Assembly: GCA_937902805.1 (NCBI GenBank)
Contig: CALEMB010000112.1
Span: 1 to 34,166 of the forward strand
From: an uncultured Bacteroidales bacterium
GTDB lineage: Bacteria; Bacteroidota; Bacteroidia; Bacteroidales; F082
Direction: 5' to 3'
DNA: 34,166 nucleotides
Position 1 is the stretch's first letter. Each line of letters opens with the position of its first letter. A program made the translations under genes and the position numbers. Shown piece by piece: positions 32,164 through 34,166 of this stretch. The notes beneath the pieces were generated by a model. That model saw only the letters and a list, made by a program, of their open reading frames with translations. It had not been told where the DNA came from and made no database searches.

Positions 32164-33198
32164 ATGAGATTATTTGCTCCTTGCATTATCGAAAACACCG
32201 CTAATTGTTTGCCATTCCCTTGGCATCCATCCGTGTTGTGTGTTGACGAGCTCTTCGGTGGACATCGCTTTTGGATGGCACAAACGCCGCTTCCTCCATT
32301 TGAGATTCAGCCCTATATCGATCGATATGAATTGCCCTGTATTCATTATTCTGACGATGGTTTGGAGTGGAAAGCGATACCGGCAAACCCTATCGAAGAC
32401 TTGACCGATGAGCAAGTCGAGGAACATGATTATTTTTCAGATCCTCATTTGGTATCGAAAGACGGCGTGCTGGAGTGTTATTATCGGTTGACATTATTAA
32501 AAGACAGACAACTTGTAGGAAGTAAAACCCTATTGTGTAAAAGAACTACAACGGATGGTTTCAATTGGTCTGAGCGGATGGTTGTTGCAGATTTGAGGCG
32601 GCCTGGAGATTTGGAGATTTGGGGTGAACAGATCATATCCCCGGCGTTGATTTGGGAGGGAGGGAAGTATAAATGTTGGTATGTGGATGCTTCGGGCTAT
32701 AAACATGGCAGGCATGTTCGTGTGGTAGAAACTGCCGATGGGGCAACATGGTCGCCAAATCGAATCTGCACTTTGGATGGAGGCAATACCGATCCTTGGC
32801 ACATCGACGTCCAATGCTATGACGGACGACATTACATGATTGTTTACGATTATTACAAACTTTCTCTGTATGTTTCCGATGATGGGGGTAGCCGTTTTGA
32901 GTATGTCAACGACATATTGCAACCTTCCAATAATGCCTATGATTTCTATTCCGATGGACTTTATAGAGCTTGTTCCATAAAAACAGAGAACGAATTTAGG
33001 GTCTATTTTTCAGCGAGAAGAAAGGCAAAGACCTATATTGGTTGCTTGCGGACAATAGATTGGAAAAACTTCAAAGGCCAGAATGGGCAGTCATTTGTTC
33101 GATTTATGAAGAAAGACATCCTCGCTGATATGCCGAGAAAAGAGATGTTGAGACCTATGAAGAGGAGAATCAAAAAGGCGTTAGGAATGGTGAAATGA
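32164..33198 (+). CDS. cytoplasmic five-bladed beta-propeller protein, glycoside-hydrolase-like
   Basis: The 344-residue protein has five blade motifs of the xDGxxW kind: SDDGLEWKAI, TTDGFNWSERM, TADGATWSPNR, SDDGGSRFEYV and TIDWKNFKG. Acidic residues sit where GH43/GH32/GH130-type propellers place theirs (EHDYFSDPHLV, GDLEIWGEQIISPALIWEGGKYKCWYVD, GNTDPWHIDVQCYDG). It has no signal peptide and a basic C-terminus (MKRRIKKALGMVK), so it should act in the cytoplasm, perhaps on the membrane. A role in glycan trimming, phosphorolysis or sugar transfer is possible; I cannot decide. The stop overlaps the next start (ATGA). Confidence 0.65.
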   Translation: MRLFAPCIIENTANCLPFPWHPSVLCVDELFGGHRFWMAQTPLPPFEIQPYIDRYELPCIHYSDDGLEWKAIPANPIEDLTDEQVEEHDYFSDPHLVSKDGVLECYYRLTLLKDRQLVGSKTLLCKRTTTDGFNWSERMVVADLRRPGDLEIWGEQIISPALIWEGGKYKCWYVDASGYKHGRHVRVVETADGATWSPNRICTLDGGNTDPWHIDVQCYDGRHYMIVYDYYKLSLYVSDDGGSRFEYVNDILQPSNNAYDFYSDGLYRACSIKTENEFRVYFSARRKAKTYIGCLRTIDWKNFKGQNGQSFVRFMKKDILADMPRKEMLRPMKRRIKKALGMVK

Positions 33199-34055
33199 AA
33201 AGGTTTGTTGTATATAGTGCAATTATTGGCCAATACGATAAGCCTCTTCAGCCTTTGGCCATTGACGAACGCTTTGATTATGTGTTGTTTTCGGACTTCC
33301 TTCCCGAGGGGAAAGAAGGTGCCTGGCAGGTGAAGAGAATTGATTATTCGAATCCGGTACAATCCAAAATAGCCAGATATGTAAAAACGCATCCCGAATC
33401 TTTGCTTCCTGAATACGAAGCCTCGTTGTGGATGGATGCCAATATAAGGATTGCGTCAAATTTTGTATATGATAGATTCATTGAATTGTTTGAAACAGAT
33501 GCAATGATTGCTGGTGTCAAGCATCTTGCATACGATTGTGTTTATGAGGAGATGTTTTCTGTCCTTGATTTTCTGTATGAAAGAGAAGGTGTAGTGTTGG
33601 ATTGGGGGCATTTTTTGAGAGATAGAAAGTTCCCGAAACATGCAGGAATGTTTGAAACGGGGTTACTTTTCAGAAAGCATTCAAAAGAAGAAGTTGTCGC
33701 TTTTGATTCGATATGGTGGAATTACATTGAGAAATATTCCAAACGAGATCAATTGTCTTTCACTGTTGCGCTTAAAGATGCCAACTTGCAATGCGATTAT
33801 TATATCCCTGATGGCTATACAGTTCGAAACCATGAAGGATTTGTGTTCGTGAAGCACATGAATGAAAAGAGTAAGTTCGGAAAAACGGATGAAACCGCAT
33901 GGCTGATGCACCATTATTACAAGCATCATGAAGACAGAGAAAAAGTGGCCAAACTATATTATTGGATTTATGGGAGAAGGCACCCTTCTTTTTGGGCCAA
34001 GGTTTTGGGTCAGTATTATAGAATCGTTGATAGACTGGACTTGAAAAAGGGGTAG
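33195..34055 (+). CDS. DUF616 (TOD1/MUCI70-like) glycosyltransferase-like protein
   Basis: The 286-residue protein has the features of PF04765: VVYSAIIGQYDKPLQP at the start, DYVLFSDF, KIARYVKTHPESLLPEYEASLWMDANIRI and the later KRDQLSFTVAL block. WMDANI serves as the DxD-like element. Family members are believed to be GT-A-type glycosyltransferases; plant members act on cell-wall and arabinogalactan glycans. Its place near the end of the locus suggests a late glycan-assembly step. Confidence 0.72.
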   Translation: MKRFVVYSAIIGQYDKPLQPLAIDERFDYVLFSDFLPEGKEGAWQVKRIDYSNPVQSKIARYVKTHPESLLPEYEASLWMDANIRIASNFVYDRFIELFETDAMIAGVKHLAYDCVYEEMFSVLDFLYEREGVVLDWGHFLRDRKFPKHAGMFETGLLFRKHSKEEVVAFDSIWWNYIEKYSKRDQLSFTVALKDANLQCDYYIPDGYTVRNHEGFVFVKHMNEKSKFGKTDETAWLMHHYYKHHEDREKVAKLYYWIYGRRHPSFWAKVLGQYYRIVDRLDLKKG

Positions 34056-34081
34056 GGAGTCCTCTCATTGATTGGGATTTT

Positions 34082-34166
34082 ATGCTGTTCCATTCCATAG
34101 AATTTGCCATTTTTCTGCTGATAGTTTTCCTGCTCTATTGGTTTGTCTTCGACCGCTTCATCACCA
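34082..34166 (+). CDS. start of an MBOAT-family O-acyltransferase (cut by the window end)
   Basis: Only 28 codons are visible: MLFHSIEFAIFLLIVFLLY followed by WFVFDRFIT. This is the characteristic first membrane helix of AlgI/PatA-type MBOAT proteins in Bacteroidota, which O-acetylate polysaccharides at the membrane. The rest lies beyond the window. Confidence 0.7.
   Translation, partial: MLFHSIEFAIFLLIVFLLYWFVFDRFIT

Noticed and set aside
1..34166. tRNA, rRNA or CRISPR array
   Set aside because: No cloverleaf-like sequence, no rRNA motifs and no regularly spaced direct repeats were seen on reading through both strands; not tested by computation.

Overview
The window looks like chromosomal DNA of a Bacteroidota member, most likely from the order Bacteroidales. 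The pointers are a PorX-type response regulator with a PglZ domain, Bacteroidota-style -7 boxes (TAnnTTTG) at several gene starts, weak Shine-Dalgarno sequences, and dispersed palindromic repeats between genes. All genes that I accept are on the + strand, and no gene-free stretch exceeds about 210 bases. I see no tRNA, rRNA, CRISPR array, transposase or integrase.

Layout. Positions 101-5233 are housekeeping: porX (regulator of the type IX secretion system, T9SS), tsaE-aroB-aroA joined by 4-base overlaps, and a solitary LutA/YkgE-like Fe-S protein. This part carries four palindromic or dispersed repeat elements, one of them inside the aroA reading frame. Positions 5306-34166 are a long surface-polysaccharide locus, best read as an O-antigen (possibly A-LPS) cluster. 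It opens with a WbpD-like acetyltransferase, a WbpE/PorR-like aminotransferase and an initiating sugar-phosphate transferase (5306-8173). It continues with the ABC export permease Wzm (8380), two FdtA-like sugar isomerase homologues plus an FdtB-like aminotransferase (dTDP-3-amino-3,6-dideoxyhexose), and a TagD/TagF-like pair for glycerol phosphate. Next come a series of glycosyltransferases (GT8, several GT2, DUF4422), two integral-membrane acyltransferases, UDP-galactopyranose mutase and the export ATPase Wzt with a C-terminal glycan-binding domain (23757). The last part has an FrhB-like/pyruvyltransferase pair, GT4, a hexapeptide acetyltransferase, GT2 and other glycosyltransferase-like genes, a GNAT/FemAB-like protein, a cytoplasmic five-bladed beta-propeller protein, a DUF616 protein and the first codons of an MBOAT acyltransferase.

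How they may work together. The initiating transferase would load a sugar phosphate on undecaprenyl phosphate. The glycosyltransferases would extend it in the cytoplasm with, among others, galactofuranose (Glf) and a 3-amino-3,6-dideoxyhexose (Fdt genes). Acyl, pyruvyl and glycerol-phosphate groups would decorate it, and Wzm/Wzt would export it. In Porphyromonas gingivalis the Wbp pathway, including the WbpE-type aminotransferase PorR, feeds A-LPS, the anchor for T9SS cargo. Finding porX a few kb from wbpD/wbpE-like genes therefore fits a T9SS/A-LPS connection, although that is inference.

Most unusual points. (1) At two places a broken 5' end of a glycosyltransferase-type gene sits just upstream of an acyltransferase gene, which is followed by an intact gene beginning with the same or a similar 5' end. 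(2) An acyltransferase is frameshifted at a T6 run, a possible phase-variation switch. (3) A tandem FdtA paralogue has lost both conserved histidines. (4) A dispersed repeat appears to be embedded in aroA. (5) A teichoic-acid-like glycerol-phosphate pair sits in a Gram-negative O-antigen locus. Base composition looks clearly more AT-rich from about 11.2 to 19.6 kb than in the first 9 kb, suggesting mosaic acquisition; this was judged by eye, not computed.
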